Positions 37,525 through 47,605 of a stretch of DNA of 64,000 bases are shown in pieces. Source of the DNA: Flavobacteriales bacterium (GTDB lineage Bacteria > Bacteroidota > Bacteroidia > Flavobacteriales_E > Vicingaceae). The stretch is from the NCBI GenBank assembly GCA_013359255.1, contig JABWCF010000006.1, positions 1 to 64,000 of the forward strand. The letters run 5' to 3'. How positions within the stretch are numbered: the first letter of the stretch is position 1; each line of letters begins with the position of its first letter. The position numbers and the translations under genes are program-made. Below the pieces are notes generated by a model. That model saw only the letters and a program-made list of their open reading frames with translations, made no database searches and had not been told where the DNA came from.

Positions 37525-39288
37525 ATGTTTATCAGGCAGATAAAGTTTTATTCGTTTCTTGTTGTTGTCTCATTCATTGCTGCTTCGTGCGGAGGAAATA
37601 AGAAAAAAAACAATGGAAATCCCGTAGTTATTGTACATGAATTGTCCGATGCACAAATGCTAAACCCTGTAAATTACAGCGATGCGGCAGCCGGATATAT
37701 TATTACCAATATTTATCAAAACTTGTTAGGAATAGATTTTAAAACTCTTGAACTAGTACCCATTTTAGCTGAAAGCCGCCCCGAAATCACCACCAGCCCC
37801 GACAGCCAACTATTTATCACTTACAGAATACGCGAGCAAGCCCGGTGGGACGATGGTTCTCCGATAACGGCCAAGGACATTGAATTTTCGTTGAAAGTAA
37901 TAAAAAACCCGAGAGTCGATAATCTCAATAATAAACCCTATTTCGAGTTTATTACCGACATGAAGTTTTATGATGACGATCCTAAAAAATTCACCTTTGT
38001 TTGCAAAGGAGTATACATCCTTTCAGAAGTAATGAGCGGGGATATTCCTGCCTTGCCCGAAGCCATATACGACCCCAAAGGCATAATGAAACAATTTACC
38101 ATAAGACAGCTTTCCGAACTTCAGTCCGATTTGGCCGAAAACGAAAGAATTATTGAATTTGCCAACGATTTTAATTCCGAAAAATACCAAAGAGATAAAG
38201 CCTTTATTCATGGCTCTGGAGCTTATCTGCTCGAAGAATGGGCTACTGGTCAAAAAATTGTATTAAAAAGAAAAGACAATTGGTGGGGCGATGAACTAAA
38301 AGGAACCAATGTTTATTTCGATGCCAATGCTCCCCAAATCATTTACCAAACCATAAACGATCAAACCACAGCCTTGGTTGCCTTAAAAGCTGGAAATATC
38401 GATGTAATGAGAGGCATTAAACCTAAAGATTTTTCCGAACTCCCCAAATCCTCTAAATACAACGAAAACTTTAACTCGCACACTCCTGCTCAACTAGCAT
38501 ACACCTACCTAGGCATCAATGTGCGTAACCCCAAACTAAACGATAAAAAAACAAGGCAAGCCCTTGCCCACATCGTAGATGTAGATAAAATTATAAATGT
38601 AGTTAACTACGGTTATGGCGAAAAAGCAGCAGGACCCGTACACCCCTCTAAAAAAGATGAATATAACCACAACCTGAAGCCGTACGAATACAACATAGAT
38701 AAAGCCAAACAACTTCTTACAGAATCGGGTTGGACAGATTCTGACGGAGACGGTATTTTAGACAAAATCATTGATGGGAAAAAAGTTCCGTTTACTATTG
38801 AACTCATTTATAACTCTGGAAACGATGTTCGAAAAGCCATTTGTTTGTTGTTTCAAGAAGAAGCCAGAAAAGCTGGAATAAAGGTAGATGTGATTACTCA
38901 AGAATGGTCTATTTTCTTAGATAAAACCAAACAACACGAATTTGAAATGTACATTGGTGCTTGGATTAATACCCCTATACCTTCTGACCATAAGCAAATC
39001 TTTCATACAAGTTCTTACAACGGGGGATCGAACTACACCGGGTTTGGAAACGAAATAACCGATGCACTTATCGATTCGATAAGAGTGACTCTTGATTCGG
39101 AAAAAAGAAAAGATATGAATTTTCGCTTTCAATCTATTTTACACGATGAGTGTTCTTATATCTTTTTATACTACCCTCAGGAGCGTTTAGCTATACACAA
39201 ACGGTTTGAAAATGCCCAACCTTCTTTGATGCGACCCGGCTACAAAGAGGCTGCATTTACCCTAAAAGAAACAGAAACCGCTGAATAA
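37525..39288 (+). CDS. Peptide ABC transporter substrate-binding lipoprotein (family 5)
   Basis: A 587-residue SBP_bac_5 protein. The signal ends in FIAASCGGN (lipobox, Cys22). The family motifs are visible: YRIREQARWDDGSPITAKD (about 105-123), HGSGAYLLEEWATGQKIVLKR, and GYGEKAAGPVHPS followed by YNIDKAKQLLTESGW. It captures oligopeptides or similar solutes and passes them to the permeases encoded directly downstream. It begins a three-gene operon (7 nt to the first permease). The segment DSDGDGILD is an inserted EF-hand-like acidic loop common in Bacteroidota members of this family. Confidence 0.9.
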   Translation: MFIRQIKFYSFLVVVSFIAASCGGNKKKNNGNPVVIVHELSDAQMLNPVNYSDAAAGYIITNIYQNLLGIDFKTLELVPILAESRPEITTSPDSQLFITYRIREQARWDDGSPITAKDIEFSLKVIKNPRVDNLNNKPYFEFITDMKFYDDDPKKFTFVCKGVYILSEVMSGDIPALPEAIYDPKGIMKQFTIRQLSELQSDLAENERIIEFANDFNSEKYQRDKAFIHGSGAYLLEEWATGQKIVLKRKDNWWGDELKGTNVYFDANAPQIIYQTINDQTTALVALKAGNIDVMRGIKPKDFSELPKSSKYNENFNSHTPAQLAYTYLGINVRNPKLNDKKTRQALAHIVDVDKIINVVNYGYGEKAAGPVHPSKKDEYNHNLKPYEYNIDKAKQLLTESGWTDSDGDGILDKIIDGKKVPFTIELIYNSGNDVRKAICLLFQEEARKAGIKVDVITQEWSIFLDKTKQHEFEMYIGAWINTPIPSDHKQIFHTSSYNGGSNYTGFGNEITDALIDSIRVTLDSEKRKDMNFRFQSILHDECSYIFLYYPQERLAIHKRFENAQPSLMRPGYKEAAFTLKETETAE

Positions 39289-39295
39289 AAAAGAA

Positions 39296-40723
39296 ATGCT
39301 GATTTATATACTTAAACGCGTTTTCATTTTTATTCCTACACTAATAGCAATATCTCTGCTTACTTTTGTTATTAGTATCAATGCCCCTGGCGACCCTGTT
39401 GATTTAATGTTAAACAAAAGTGTGGGTGGAGATGGGCAAGCTTCGGAAAAATTAGCCACCGAAAAATCCTACGAAGAGTTAAGGCATAAACTGGGCTTCG
39501 ATAAACCCTTATTCTATTTTAGCATTACTAATGCTACGCAACCCGATACTCTTTACAAAATACCACAAAAAACCCACAGAGAAACACTGCAACGCTTATC
39601 CTTTACCTACGGAAACTGGGCCGATATTTCAAACTACTACCACCTCATTAAAAAGTTCGAAAACCAGTTGTACAACATAAAAAGAAATGAAGAAACAGCC
39701 ATTGACTTAAGGAAAATGAAAGAGTTAACCAATACGCTCTATAATAATTACGATGAATTTAAAATTAACACCATATTTAATAACCTTGAGTTTACCTTAA
39801 CCCAAAACAAAGTATTAAAATACCAACTTCAGGGAACTTTTAATGCACTCAAAAATTCCGTACTGCGAATTCTGGAAAACAAAAATCCATTTAATAAATA
39901 CAAACCCGATATACACTGGTACGGAACAGATAACCAATACCACCATTGGATTTCAAATTTTATACAAGGGGATTTTGGCATTTCTTATCAAGATAAAAGA
40001 CCTGTATCTTCCGTATTGTGGGATGCACTCAAATGGACCTTTATTCTTAGCTCTCTCTCTATAATTATTGCCTACTTTGTGGCTATACCTTTGGGCGTAC
40101 TTTCTGCTGTTAAGAAAGGAACAAAAACAGAAAAAAGCATTACAACCACACTATTTGTAATGTATTCTTTACCGAACTTCTGGATAGCCACCATGCTTAT
40201 TATTTTCTTTTGTGGAGGCGATTTTTTTGATTGGTTTCCCGCATTTGGATTAGGAACTCTGCCTGAAACAGCCCCCTTTATTGAACGCTTTTTCGAAACA
40301 GCATATCATTATATTTTACCCCTCATTTGCGTTACGTATGCCTCGTTTGCATTTATCTCCCGCCAAATGCGTGGGGGTATGTTAAATGTTATCGGGCAAG
40401 ACTATATACGAACCGCCAGAGCAAAAGGAGTAGATGAAAAAAATGTGGTTTGGAAGCATGCCTTCAGAAATTCTCTGCTGCCTATCATTACGCTATTTGC
40501 CAGTGTTTTTCCTGCCGCCATTTCAGGTTCTTTTATCATAGAAGTTATTTTTTCTATTCCCGGAATGGGTAAATTAACCCTCGAAGCCATTTTTGCCCGC
40601 AATTACCCCATTGTTTTTACAGTACTTATGTTTACTTCTATTCTAACTCTAATAGGAACATTGGTTTCCGATATAATGTACGCAGCAGTTGACCCTAGAA
40701 TATCGTTCTCCGCTAAAAAATAA
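39296..40723 (+). CDS. ABC transporter permease, DppB type, with large periplasmic insert
   Basis: A 475-residue permease; DppB/OppB proteins are usually 310-340. The first membrane helix (IYILKRVFIFIPTLIAISLL) and APGDPVDLML are normal. About 170 residues of helical, charged sequence then separate it from the rest (about 75-240). The transmembrane core follows, with FGISYQDKRPV, RTARAKGVDEKNV (the EAA loop for the ATPase) and IPGMGKL. The insert should lie in the periplasm, next to the binding protein. Coordinates place it 3 nt before the second permease gene. Confidence 0.9.
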   Translation: MLIYILKRVFIFIPTLIAISLLTFVISINAPGDPVDLMLNKSVGGDGQASEKLATEKSYEELRHKLGFDKPLFYFSITNATQPDTLYKIPQKTHRETLQRLSFTYGNWADISNYYHLIKKFENQLYNIKRNEETAIDLRKMKELTNTLYNNYDEFKINTIFNNLEFTLTQNKVLKYQLQGTFNALKNSVLRILENKNPFNKYKPDIHWYGTDNQYHHWISNFIQGDFGISYQDKRPVSSVLWDALKWTFILSSLSIIIAYFVAIPLGVLSAVKKGTKTEKSITTTLFVMYSLPNFWIATMLIIFFCGGDFFDWFPAFGLGTLPETAPFIERFFETAYHYILPLICVTYASFAFISRQMRGGMLNVIGQDYIRTARAKGVDEKNVVWKHAFRNSLLPIITLFASVFPAAISGSFIIEVIFSIPGMGKLTLEAIFARNYPIVFTVLMFTSILTLIGTLVSDIMYAAVDPRISFSAKK

Positions 40724-40726
40724 TAA

Positions 40727-42058
40727 ATGCCAGAAACAGAAAACAGAAACATAGAGCCCGAAAAAATTAATTTAGCAGAAATGGCTAAAGATCAAAGCTA
40801 TTGGGCAAGTGTAAAACGGCAGTTTAATAAAAACAAATTGGCGGTTTATTCTTTGCGAATTATTTTTGTTTTAGTATTTATAGCCCTTTTTGCCGACTTT
40901 TTGGCAAACGAAAAACCCATTATCGCAAGCTACAAAAAAAGTATTTATTTTCCCGTATTTAAAGAATATGCTGTGAATATGGGCATAAGCGAATGGCCAG
41001 CCGAAATGCAAAACATTTCTTCTTGGAGAGATTTAAAATTCGAATGGGCCGTTTGGCCTTTAGTTCCTTATTTACCTAATAACATTGATTTTATTAATGC
41101 ACAGTCAGTCGGGCCTTTCGATGAACAAGAGGTTCCCTCTAAATTCTGGAGGCACTGGCTGGGTACCGATGAATTAGGTCGCGATGTATTTTCCGGCATG
41201 ATACATGGAACAAGAATTGCCGTTATGGTTGGACTTATCTCTATGGGTATAGCTTCGCTTATTGGTATTTTTTTAGGAGCACTTGCCGGGTATTTTGGCG
41301 ATGAGCGTTTACGCTTATCAATAGCTTCCATCTTATTAAATATTGTTTCGCTATTTTTTGCATTGTACTATGGTTTTGGGAGTCGCTCTTACATTTTAGC
41401 AGATGCTATTGGAGTTTCTTTTGGCTTATTTCTAAAAGAGCTTTTTATAAGTTTCATGGTTATTGCTCTAATTTTTGCAATGGGTAATCTTATCTCTTAT
41501 GCACTTAAAAATGTACCCTTTTTAAACCGAAAAATTAAAATTCCGGTAGATATTATGATTAGTCGATTAATAGAAATTATGCTTTCGGTACCCACTTTGT
41601 TCTTAATTATTTCTATTGCCGCCATTTCTAAGCCTTCCATTTTTACAGTAATGGCTATTATTGGCTTTACGTCATGGACGGGTATCGCAAGGTTTATTCG
41701 TGCCGAACTATTGCGAATTCGCAGTTTGGAATACATCGAAGCAGCTAACGCATTAGGATTTTCAGAATTCCGAACGATGTTAAAACATGCCATACCAAAT
41801 GCCCTTTCTCCTGTATTAGTCGCTGTTGCTTTTGGAATTGCTGCAGCCATTTTAATTGAAGCTACACTTTCGTTTATTGGTGTAGGCGTGCCTGCCGAAT
41901 CAATTACATGGGGTTCTTTACTATCGGCTGCCCGCCAAAGTACTTCGGCTTGGTGGTTGGCCATTATTCCCGGATTTGCCATTTTTATAACGGTTACCAT
42001 TTACAATTTAGTAGGCGAAGGCCTTACCGATGCATTAGATCCGAGACAGAAAAAATAG
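40727..42058 (+). CDS. ABC transporter permease, DppC type
   Basis: A 443-residue DppC-family permease with an N-terminal cytosolic segment, a first membrane helix (about 40-60), and a periplasmic loop leading to the family signature WLGTDELGRDVFSGMIHGTRIA. The core includes the EAA loop EYIEAANALGFSEFRTMLKHAIPN. It pairs with the DppB-type permease. The two ATPase genes (DppD/DppF) that usually follow are absent: the next gene is convergent. The ATPases must be encoded elsewhere. Confidence 0.92.
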   Translation: MPETENRNIEPEKINLAEMAKDQSYWASVKRQFNKNKLAVYSLRIIFVLVFIALFADFLANEKPIIASYKKSIYFPVFKEYAVNMGISEWPAEMQNISSWRDLKFEWAVWPLVPYLPNNIDFINAQSVGPFDEQEVPSKFWRHWLGTDELGRDVFSGMIHGTRIAVMVGLISMGIASLIGIFLGALAGYFGDERLRLSIASILLNIVSLFFALYYGFGSRSYILADAIGVSFGLFLKELFISFMVIALIFAMGNLISYALKNVPFLNRKIKIPVDIMISRLIEIMLSVPTLFLIISIAAISKPSIFTVMAIIGFTSWTGIARFIRAELLRIRSLEYIEAANALGFSEFRTMLKHAIPNALSPVLVAVAFGIAAAILIEATLSFIGVGVPAESITWGSLLSAARQSTSAWWLAIIPGFAIFITVTIYNLVGEGLTDALDPRQKK

Positions 42059-42073
42059 ATTTACTTCTCGATT

Positions 42074-44152
42074 TTAAACTTGTGGATAAGCTATTCTTAC
42101 GTGGTAAATATTCATTAACTGTTTTTTGAATATTTTCTTCGCTGTGGTAATATCCTTAAAAGTAATAGGCGAATTTACAAACTGCATTTCTTTTATTTGA
42201 TGGTCTATAATTCGATCTACAAAAAGGTTTATAGTGATTTCATCGTACTTTTCAAGACTTCTGGAAGCTGCTTCTACCGAATCGGCCATCATCAACACGG
42301 CTGTTTCCTTTGAATAGGGTAATGGACCTGGATATTTAAAATCTAATTCGTTTACCTCTATCTCCGGAAAATTTGTTTTTTGCATAGCAAAAAAATAACG
42401 CGTAGTAGAGGTTCCGTGGTGCGTACGAATAAAGTCTATAATTTGATCTGGCAACTTATTTTCTTTTGCTATTTCAATTCCATCGGAAATATGACTAATA
42501 ATTATTTTAGCACTGTCTTCGTAACTAAGTTCCGAATGTGGATTTAATGCCCCTGTTTGATTTTCCGTAAAATAATGAGGAGCTACTATTTTTCCAATAT
42601 CGTGGTATAAAGCACCTACCCTCACAAGAAGTGCTTCTCCTCCTATTTCTCTTATTACACTCTCTGCTAAATTGGCTACTTGTAATGAATGCTGAAAGGT
42701 TCCGGGTGCTTTCATCGAGAGTTTTCGTAAAAGCGTATTATTCGTATCGGCTAACTCCATTAAAGTTACGTCAGAAATAAACCCAAAAAATTTTTCGAAT
42801 AAGTAAATTAAAGGGTAAGCCAATAATGTTAATAGAGCACTGCCTGCAAACCATCCATAATTTAACCCGCTTATATTGGTAATAGAGCCTTCCTGAAGCA
42901 GAAACAAAGATAAATAGGTTACACTATAAGTAATAAAAACCACCAAAGAGGTGTTGAATAACTGCGAACGTCTTTGTAACTGCAAAACAGAAAAAATAGA
43001 AACTACTCCCGCCAAAAATTGTAATAAAAAAAACTCAAACGGATTAGGAGCAAAATACCCTATTAGCAAAATAGTGCAAATATGTATAAATTGAGCTAAT
43101 CGAGCATCAAAAAAGGTGCGCACAATGAGTGGTAAAATGCAAAACGGAATTAGGTACAAATGTAGCTGACTTACCCTCATTATTCCTTTTGATAGCAAGA
43201 CAAAAAGCACTATTAATAATAATAAAAATGCAATTTTTAAATTATCGGATAATACATCGGGGCGAAACAATCTTAGAAATAAAAAAACAGTAAATAACAC
43301 TACCGATACAAGTAAGATTAAACCCATCAAAGATGCCATATTACCTGATTTGCCAATATTTTTTTCAAACTCTATTTTATAAGAATCTAAAAGTTTAAGT
43401 TTATTTTCGTCTATAATATTACCTGTGGAAATAATTACTTCTCCTTTTTGTATTTTCCCTATTGTTGGAGAAACCTGTTGAAGTTTTTCGTTTATTTCAA
43501 ACTCGGTTTTTGTTTTGTCAAAACGTAAATTATACGTTAATTCTTTTTCTATACTTTGTATAAAAAAGGATTTAAGCCTTTCCGGCATATCTGCGGCCTT
43601 TTCTTCGGCTGCTGAGTATGCCATAGCAACAGTATATATTTTTTTTATTTCGGCATCTTCAGAAAAACCATCGTTTCTCCTAATTACAATATGAGATTTA
43701 CCTAAGTTTTCTATTTCTTCGGCATTCACTACGCCTGTATTATAGATATCTGTTAAGCAATCAACCCCTTCTGAAATCAAGTGCCCCATTAAATCTTCTT
43801 TCTTCTCTAACGGAATATCTGTTTCTAAAGAATCTTTAAAAAAACTCAATACCGATTTGCGAAAAGACGAGGTAGCCTTGGTTCCAATTTCGTTATCTAA
43901 AATAAAATAGAAGTCGGCTTCTTGTTTTAATGATTCTTTTTCCGTTTCAATTTCTAAATCCGATTTGTAAATTGGGAAATCAAACGTAGCATACAATGTT
44001 TCATGCAGCCAAGGTTTACCCTTTTGATATTCGTATTTAAATTTTCCTTCGTGCGGAAAAAGGTATACCAATATAATGAGTGTAATAAAAAAAAGAAAAA
44101 ATTTAAAAAACTCTTCGTGCAGATTGCGTAGTTTCTCTATATACTGCTTCAT
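42074..44152 (-). CDS. 7TM-HD phosphodiesterase (PgpH-like, probable c-di-AMP hydrolase)
   Basis: A 692-residue membrane protein: one N-terminal helix, a large extracytoplasmic domain (about 50-260, 7TMR-HDED type), seven transmembrane helices (about 270-460), and a cytosolic HD domain with FQHSLQVANLAE, LYHDIGKI, NPHSELSYEDS and a later HHGTSTTRYF. This layout is that of PgpH, which cleaves c-di-AMP in Listeria; the HD metal residues look intact. It converges with dppC and lies 80 nt downstream of fabI on the same strand. Confidence 0.9.
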   Translation of the reverse strand: MKQYIEKLRNLHEEFFKFFLFFITLIILVYLFPHEGKFKYEYQKGKPWLHETLYATFDFPIYKSDLEIETEKESLKQEADFYFILDNEIGTKATSSFRKSVLSFFKDSLETDIPLEKKEDLMGHLISEGVDCLTDIYNTGVVNAEEIENLGKSHIVIRRNDGFSEDAEIKKIYTVAMAYSAAEEKAADMPERLKSFFIQSIEKELTYNLRFDKTKTEFEINEKLQQVSPTIGKIQKGEVIISTGNIIDENKLKLLDSYKIEFEKNIGKSGNMASLMGLILLVSVVLFTVFLFLRLFRPDVLSDNLKIAFLLLLIVLFVLLSKGIMRVSQLHLYLIPFCILPLIVRTFFDARLAQFIHICTILLIGYFAPNPFEFFLLQFLAGVVSIFSVLQLQRRSQLFNTSLVVFITYSVTYLSLFLLQEGSITNISGLNYGWFAGSALLTLLAYPLIYLFEKFFGFISDVTLMELADTNNTLLRKLSMKAPGTFQHSLQVANLAESVIREIGGEALLVRVGALYHDIGKIVAPHYFTENQTGALNPHSELSYEDSAKIIISHISDGIEIAKENKLPDQIIDFIRTHHGTSTTRYFFAMQKTNFPEIEVNELDFKYPGPLPYSKETAVLMMADSVEAASRSLEKYDEITINLFVDRIIDHQIKEMQFVNSPITFKDITTAKKIFKKQLMNIYHVRIAYPQV

Positions 44153-44232
44153 GCTATTCTATTGGCACGAAATTAAATAAAATAAACCGCACACAAATTT
44201 TTAGAATAAACAGGGTAGTCGAAAAAATGGAT

Positions 44233-45057
44233 TTATGAGAATGCTTCCCCGCTAAATTTCTCAATTACATGCTCTGTAGCTCCTGTAGTTGAATAACCTC
44301 CATCGTGATAAATATTTTGCATAGTTACACCCTTGGTTAAATCGGAAAACATTGCTACGCAAAATTGGGCACAATCATCGGCACTGGCATTTCCCAATGG
44401 AGAGCAAGCATCGGCATAGTTATAAAAATCATTAAATCCTTTTATTCCGCCTCCGGCTTTAGTTTTAGTTGGCGACTGGGAGATTGAGTTTACTCTTACT
44501 CTTTTTGCTTTTCCGTACTGATAGCCGAAACTACGTACAATAGACTCCAACATGGCTTTTGCTTCAGACATATCATTGTAAAAAGGATATGTACGCTGAG
44601 CCGCAATATATGTAAGTGCTAATACACTCCCCCCCTCGTTTATTGCGTCAAGGCGATATGCCGTGCTAAGCATTCGGTGAAGAGACATGGCTGAGATATC
44701 TATTGTTTTATAAAATAAATCGTAATTCAATTCAGTATACGCATTCCCCTTCCTCACATTCATCGACATTCCTATAGAATGAAGAAAAAAGTCAATTTTT
44801 CCGCCCAATATTTCCATTGATTTATTAAAAAGTATCTCTATATCTTCCGGGCTGGTAGCATCAGCAGGAATAATTTGCGAGCCTGTTTTTTCTGCCAGTT
44901 TATTTATTTCACCCATACGCATAGCAATAGGAGCATTTGATAAAGTAAAAACAGCCCCTTGTTCATGAGCCCTTTCTGCTACTTTCCATGCAATAGAATG
45001 TTCATCTAATGCACCGGTTATTATACCTCTTTTTCCTTTTAATAAATTGTTAGCCAT
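44233..45057 (-). CDS. fabI: Enoyl-[acyl-carrier-protein] reductase FabI
   Basis: About 274 residues from MANNLLKGKRGIITG. A start 36 nt upstream exists but lies inside the promoter box and is rejected. The protein has the atypical glycine-rich nucleotide loop GALDEHSIAW, the HSIGMSMN segment and the Tyr-x6-Lys catalytic pair in PFYNDMSEAKAMLE. It catalyses the last reduction of each fatty-acid elongation cycle with NAD(P)H and is the target class of triclosan. Confidence 0.94.
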   Translation of the reverse strand: MANNLLKGKRGIITGALDEHSIAWKVAERAHEQGAVFTLSNAPIAMRMGEINKLAEKTGSQIIPADATSPEDIEILFNKSMEILGGKIDFFLHSIGMSMNVRKGNAYTELNYDLFYKTIDISAMSLHRMLSTAYRLDAINEGGSVLALTYIAAQRTYPFYNDMSEAKAMLESIVRSFGYQYGKAKRVRVNSISQSPTKTKAGGGIKGFNDFYNYADACSPLGNASADDCAQFCVAMFSDLTKGVTMQNIYHDGGYSTTGATEHVIEKFSGEAFS

Positions 45058-45090
45058 TTTCTGATACAAATAATTTATACTTACGAGCAA

Positions 45091-45098
45091 CAAACATA
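45091..45098 (-). promoter_or_regulatory. -7 promoter element TATGTTTG of fabI
   Basis: A TAnnTTTG match on the minus strand, 33 nt before the chosen fabI ATG. It overlaps the longer alternative start. Confidence 0.4.
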
Positions 45099-45296
45099 CG
45101 AAAATGTAACTTAGTTATCTACCTCCTTTAAAAAAATGCTTATTTTACAATACTTGTGGCTTAAAAATATTTACCATTTAGATATATCTCATAAAAAACA
45201 CTAAACAATATCCCTTCCATACAATGTTTACAGAACAACACATCGTTTTTGGCCTTTTGTAAAAATTGTTTGTTGCCTATTTAAAGTGCATAAAAA

Positions 45297-45327
45297 TTTG
45301 CACATTAAAAGAAAAACACGACATTTG
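45297..45327 (+). promoter_or_regulatory. Promoter of the rpsP operon
   Basis: TTTG (45297-45300), exactly 19 nt, then GACATTTG (45320-45327): the Bacteroidota -33/-7 pattern with one mismatch (G for T). The expected RNA start is about 20 nt before the rpsP ATG at 45352, which rules out the longer frame starting at 45286. Confidence 0.65.
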
Positions 45328-45351
45328 CAGCCCAAATTAAAAAAACAAATT

Positions 45352-45900
45352 ATGCCAACAAAAATCAGATTGCAAAGACATGGAAAAAAAGGATATGCTT
45401 TTTTTCATATTGTTGTAGCGGACGGTCGTGCACCTCGTGATGGAAAGTTTATTGAAAAAATAGGCACTTACAATCCAAACACCAATCCGGCTACTATTGA
45501 ATTAGACTTTAACGCTGCCCTAAGTTGGGTTCGCAAAGGAGCACAACCCTCCGACACCACTAAAGCCATCCTTTCTTACAAAGGGGTACTATACAAGTAT
45601 CACTTAGAAGTAGGTGTTAGAAAAGGTGCACTTACCGAAGAGCAAGCTGAAAAGAAATTTGAAGCATGGCTAAACGAGAAATCATCAAAAATAGAGGGTA
45701 AAAAAACAAGATTAAGCAGTGATGCTTCTCAACGTAGAGCTCAACAATTAGCTGCAGAACAAGAAGCTAACCGCAAAAAAGCGGCAGCTATTGAAGCAAA
45801 AAACAAAGTCGCAGCAGAAACTGAAGTAGCAGCTACGCAACCCGAAGAAGCTGCTCAATCGAATAACACTAGCGAAGAGAGCACACCTGCTGCAGAATAA
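45352..45900 (+). CDS. rpsP: 30S ribosomal protein S16 with C-terminal extension
   Basis: About 182 residues from [18 protein letters not shown]. The first 80 are the S16 domain ([35 protein letters not shown]). The rest is a Lys/Glu/Ala-rich tail ending in Ser/Thr/Glu. S16 is normally 80-90 residues; long tails are common in Bacteroidota. It is an assembly protein of the 30S body. Followed by rimM after 9 nt, as in many bacteria. Confidence 0.95.
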   Translation: MPTKIRLQRHGKKGYAFFHIVVADGRAPRDGKFIEKIGTYNPNTNPATIELDFNAALSWVRKGAQPSDTTKAILSYKGVLYKYHLEVGVRKGALTEEQAEKKFEAWLNEKSSKIEGKKTRLSSDASQRRAQQLAAEQEANRKKAAAIEAKNKVAAETEVAATQPEEAAQSNNTSEESTPAAE

Positions 45901-45909
45901 ACAAAGCAG

Positions 45910-46452
45910 ATGTTTAATACCTCCGATTGTTTTTACCTCGGTTTTATTGTTAAAATTCACGGAAAGCAAGGAGAGGTTATTGCGAAACTTGATGTAGATA
46001 ATCCGGAAAATTATTATAAAACGGAATCGGTATTTGTTCGTTTAAATCAAAGCGAAGAACAACTGATTCCGTTTTTTATTATAGATAACCTACCTATGCA
46101 CAAAAAACAAGTGCGGTGGCGGTTCGAAGGCGTGAACACTGTAGAGAGTGCAAAAACACTTGTTTCGAAAGAACTGTATTTACCCTTAAACAAGCTTCCA
46201 AAGTTAAGTGGCAAAAAGTTTTACCATCATGAAATAATAGGCTTTGCTGTAGTTGATTCTAAACACGGACATTTAGGACAGATTAGTAAAATTTTCAATT
46301 ATCCTGCTCAGTCGGTAATCGAAATATCACAGCATGGTGCCGTTATTTTAGTTCCCATTACCGATGAAATTATTGAAAAAGTAAAACGCAAAGAAAAAGA
46401 ACTGCACATAAACACTCCGGAAGGCTTGGTTGAAATGTACCGAAATGCCTGA
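45910..46452 (+). CDS. rimM: Ribosome maturation factor RimM
   Basis: A 180-residue protein with an N-terminal RimM beta barrel (FYLGFIVKIHGKQGEVIAKL), FVRLNQSEEQLIPFFI, and a C-terminal PRC barrel (GFAVVDSKHGHLGQISKI, AVILVPITDEIIEKV). It helps process the 16S 3' major domain and binds S19. Its gene order after rpsP supports the call; the usual trmD does not follow. The end overlaps the next gene by 8 nt. Confidence 0.93.
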   Translation: MFNTSDCFYLGFIVKIHGKQGEVIAKLDVDNPENYYKTESVFVRLNQSEEQLIPFFIIDNLPMHKKQVRWRFEGVNTVESAKTLVSKELYLPLNKLPKLSGKKFYHHEIIGFAVVDSKHGHLGQISKIFNYPAQSVIEISQHGAVILVPITDEIIEKVKRKEKELHINTPEGLVEMYRNA

Positions 46453-47146
46453 GCTTTTTAAATTTAAACAATTTGAGCTTTACCACGGTTCCGGAGGAAT
46501 AAAAGTAAATACCGATGCCATTATTTGCGGTGCATGGGCCAACTTCTCTAACGATACTTTTATTTTAGATATTGGTACAGGCTGTGGCATTATTGCCCTA
46601 ATGGCTGCACAAAGAAGCAATGCCATTATTCATGCCATTGAAGCGGAAGCAAATTCGATTTCAGAAGCCAATGTTAATTTTAGAAATAGTAAATGGAGAG
46701 AGCGTTTTCAACTTTTTCATCTCGAACTACAACAATTTAAACCAGATGTAAAATACGCACACATTATCAGCAATCCTCCTTATTTTATGCAATCACTGCC
46801 AGCCACTGAAATTAAAAAAAAAATAGCCCGACATGCTGTAAAAATAAATTACAACGATATCTTCATTTTTGCCAAACACCACCTTGTGCATAGAGGAAAA
46901 ATTACGCTTATTTTCCCTTTTGAATATAAAACTAAAATTTTTTCAACTGCACTTTCTCAGGGCTTCTATCCGCAAAAAATAGCTAATATAAATGCTCTAC
47001 CGCACAAAAAACCTTTCAGAATCATTTGTGAATTTTCTAACCTATACACCATACCCAACTTATCATTCCTTACCATTATGAAGGATATTAAAACATATAC
47101 AGAAGAATACACCGAATTAAGCAAAGATTTTTATACTTTTATGTAA
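46445..47146 (+). CDS. tRNA1(Val) adenine-37 N6-methyltransferase-like (TrmN6)
   Basis: About 233 residues from the ATG at 46445 (MPELFKFKQFELYHG). SAM-binding motif I is FILDIGTGCGIIALMAA. The catalytic NPPY motif in HIISNPPYFMQ marks an amino-methyltransferase, and F-x-F-KQF at the N-terminus fits the TrmN6 (YfiC) family, which methylates A37 of tRNA-Val. The 8-nt overlap with rimM and 1-nt overlap with the next gene suggest coupled translation. Confidence 0.88.
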   Translation: MPELFKFKQFELYHGSGGIKVNTDAIICGAWANFSNDTFILDIGTGCGIIALMAAQRSNAIIHAIEAEANSISEANVNFRNSKWRERFQLFHLELQQFKPDVKYAHIISNPPYFMQSLPATEIKKKIARHAVKINYNDIFIFAKHHLVHRGKITLIFPFEYKTKIFSTALSQGFYPQKIANINALPHKKPFRIICEFSNLYTIPNLSFLTIMKDIKTYTEEYTELSKDFYTFM

Positions 47147-47583
47147 TGGATTGGGAGTCTCACTATAGAAAGTTAGAAGCCATGTATTTGGGAGCTAACA
47201 TAAATGATTGGTACAAACCTACCATTCTTATTCGCGAAAAATTTTCCGAAATAAGTATTAAAGTAAACCCCTCGTTTTTTCATGCTGCCAATGCCCTGCA
47301 TGGTTCAGTATATTTTAAACTGTTAGATGATGCGGCTTTCTTTGCTGCAAATTCAGTGGTTCATGAAGTATTTGTGCTAACCGCACAATTTAATATTCAC
47401 CTACTTCGTCCGGTAAACAGTGGGGTTATCACATCCAAAGGTTCTTTGCTATTTTCGAGCCTAAACATGTTAACGGCAAAAGCCGAATTGTTCGATGAAA
47501 AAAAACGGTTACTTGCACACGGTAGTGGGCAATTTGCAAAAAGTAAGATATTATTAAGTTCTATCGAAAATTATAAAAACTAA
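47146..47583 (+). CDS. Hotdog-fold thioesterase (PaaI-like)
   Basis: A 145-residue single hotdog domain: the central helix region FFHAANALHGSVYFKLLDDAAFFAAN is followed by strands FVLTAQFNIHLLRPV and LLFSSLNMLTAKAELFD. The HGSVYFKLLDDA segment matches the PaaI/YbgC catalytic helix, with His and Asp. It probably hydrolyses acyl- or aryl-CoA. The start overlaps the stop of the TrmN6-like gene (TAATG). Confidence 0.8.
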   Translation: MDWESHYRKLEAMYLGANINDWYKPTILIREKFSEISIKVNPSFFHAANALHGSVYFKLLDDAAFFAANSVVHEVFVLTAQFNIHLLRPVNSGVITSKGSLLFSSLNMLTAKAELFDEKKRLLAHGSGQFAKSKILLSSIENYKN

Positions 47584-47605
47584 CCATACGGTAAAAATTA
47601 ATTCT

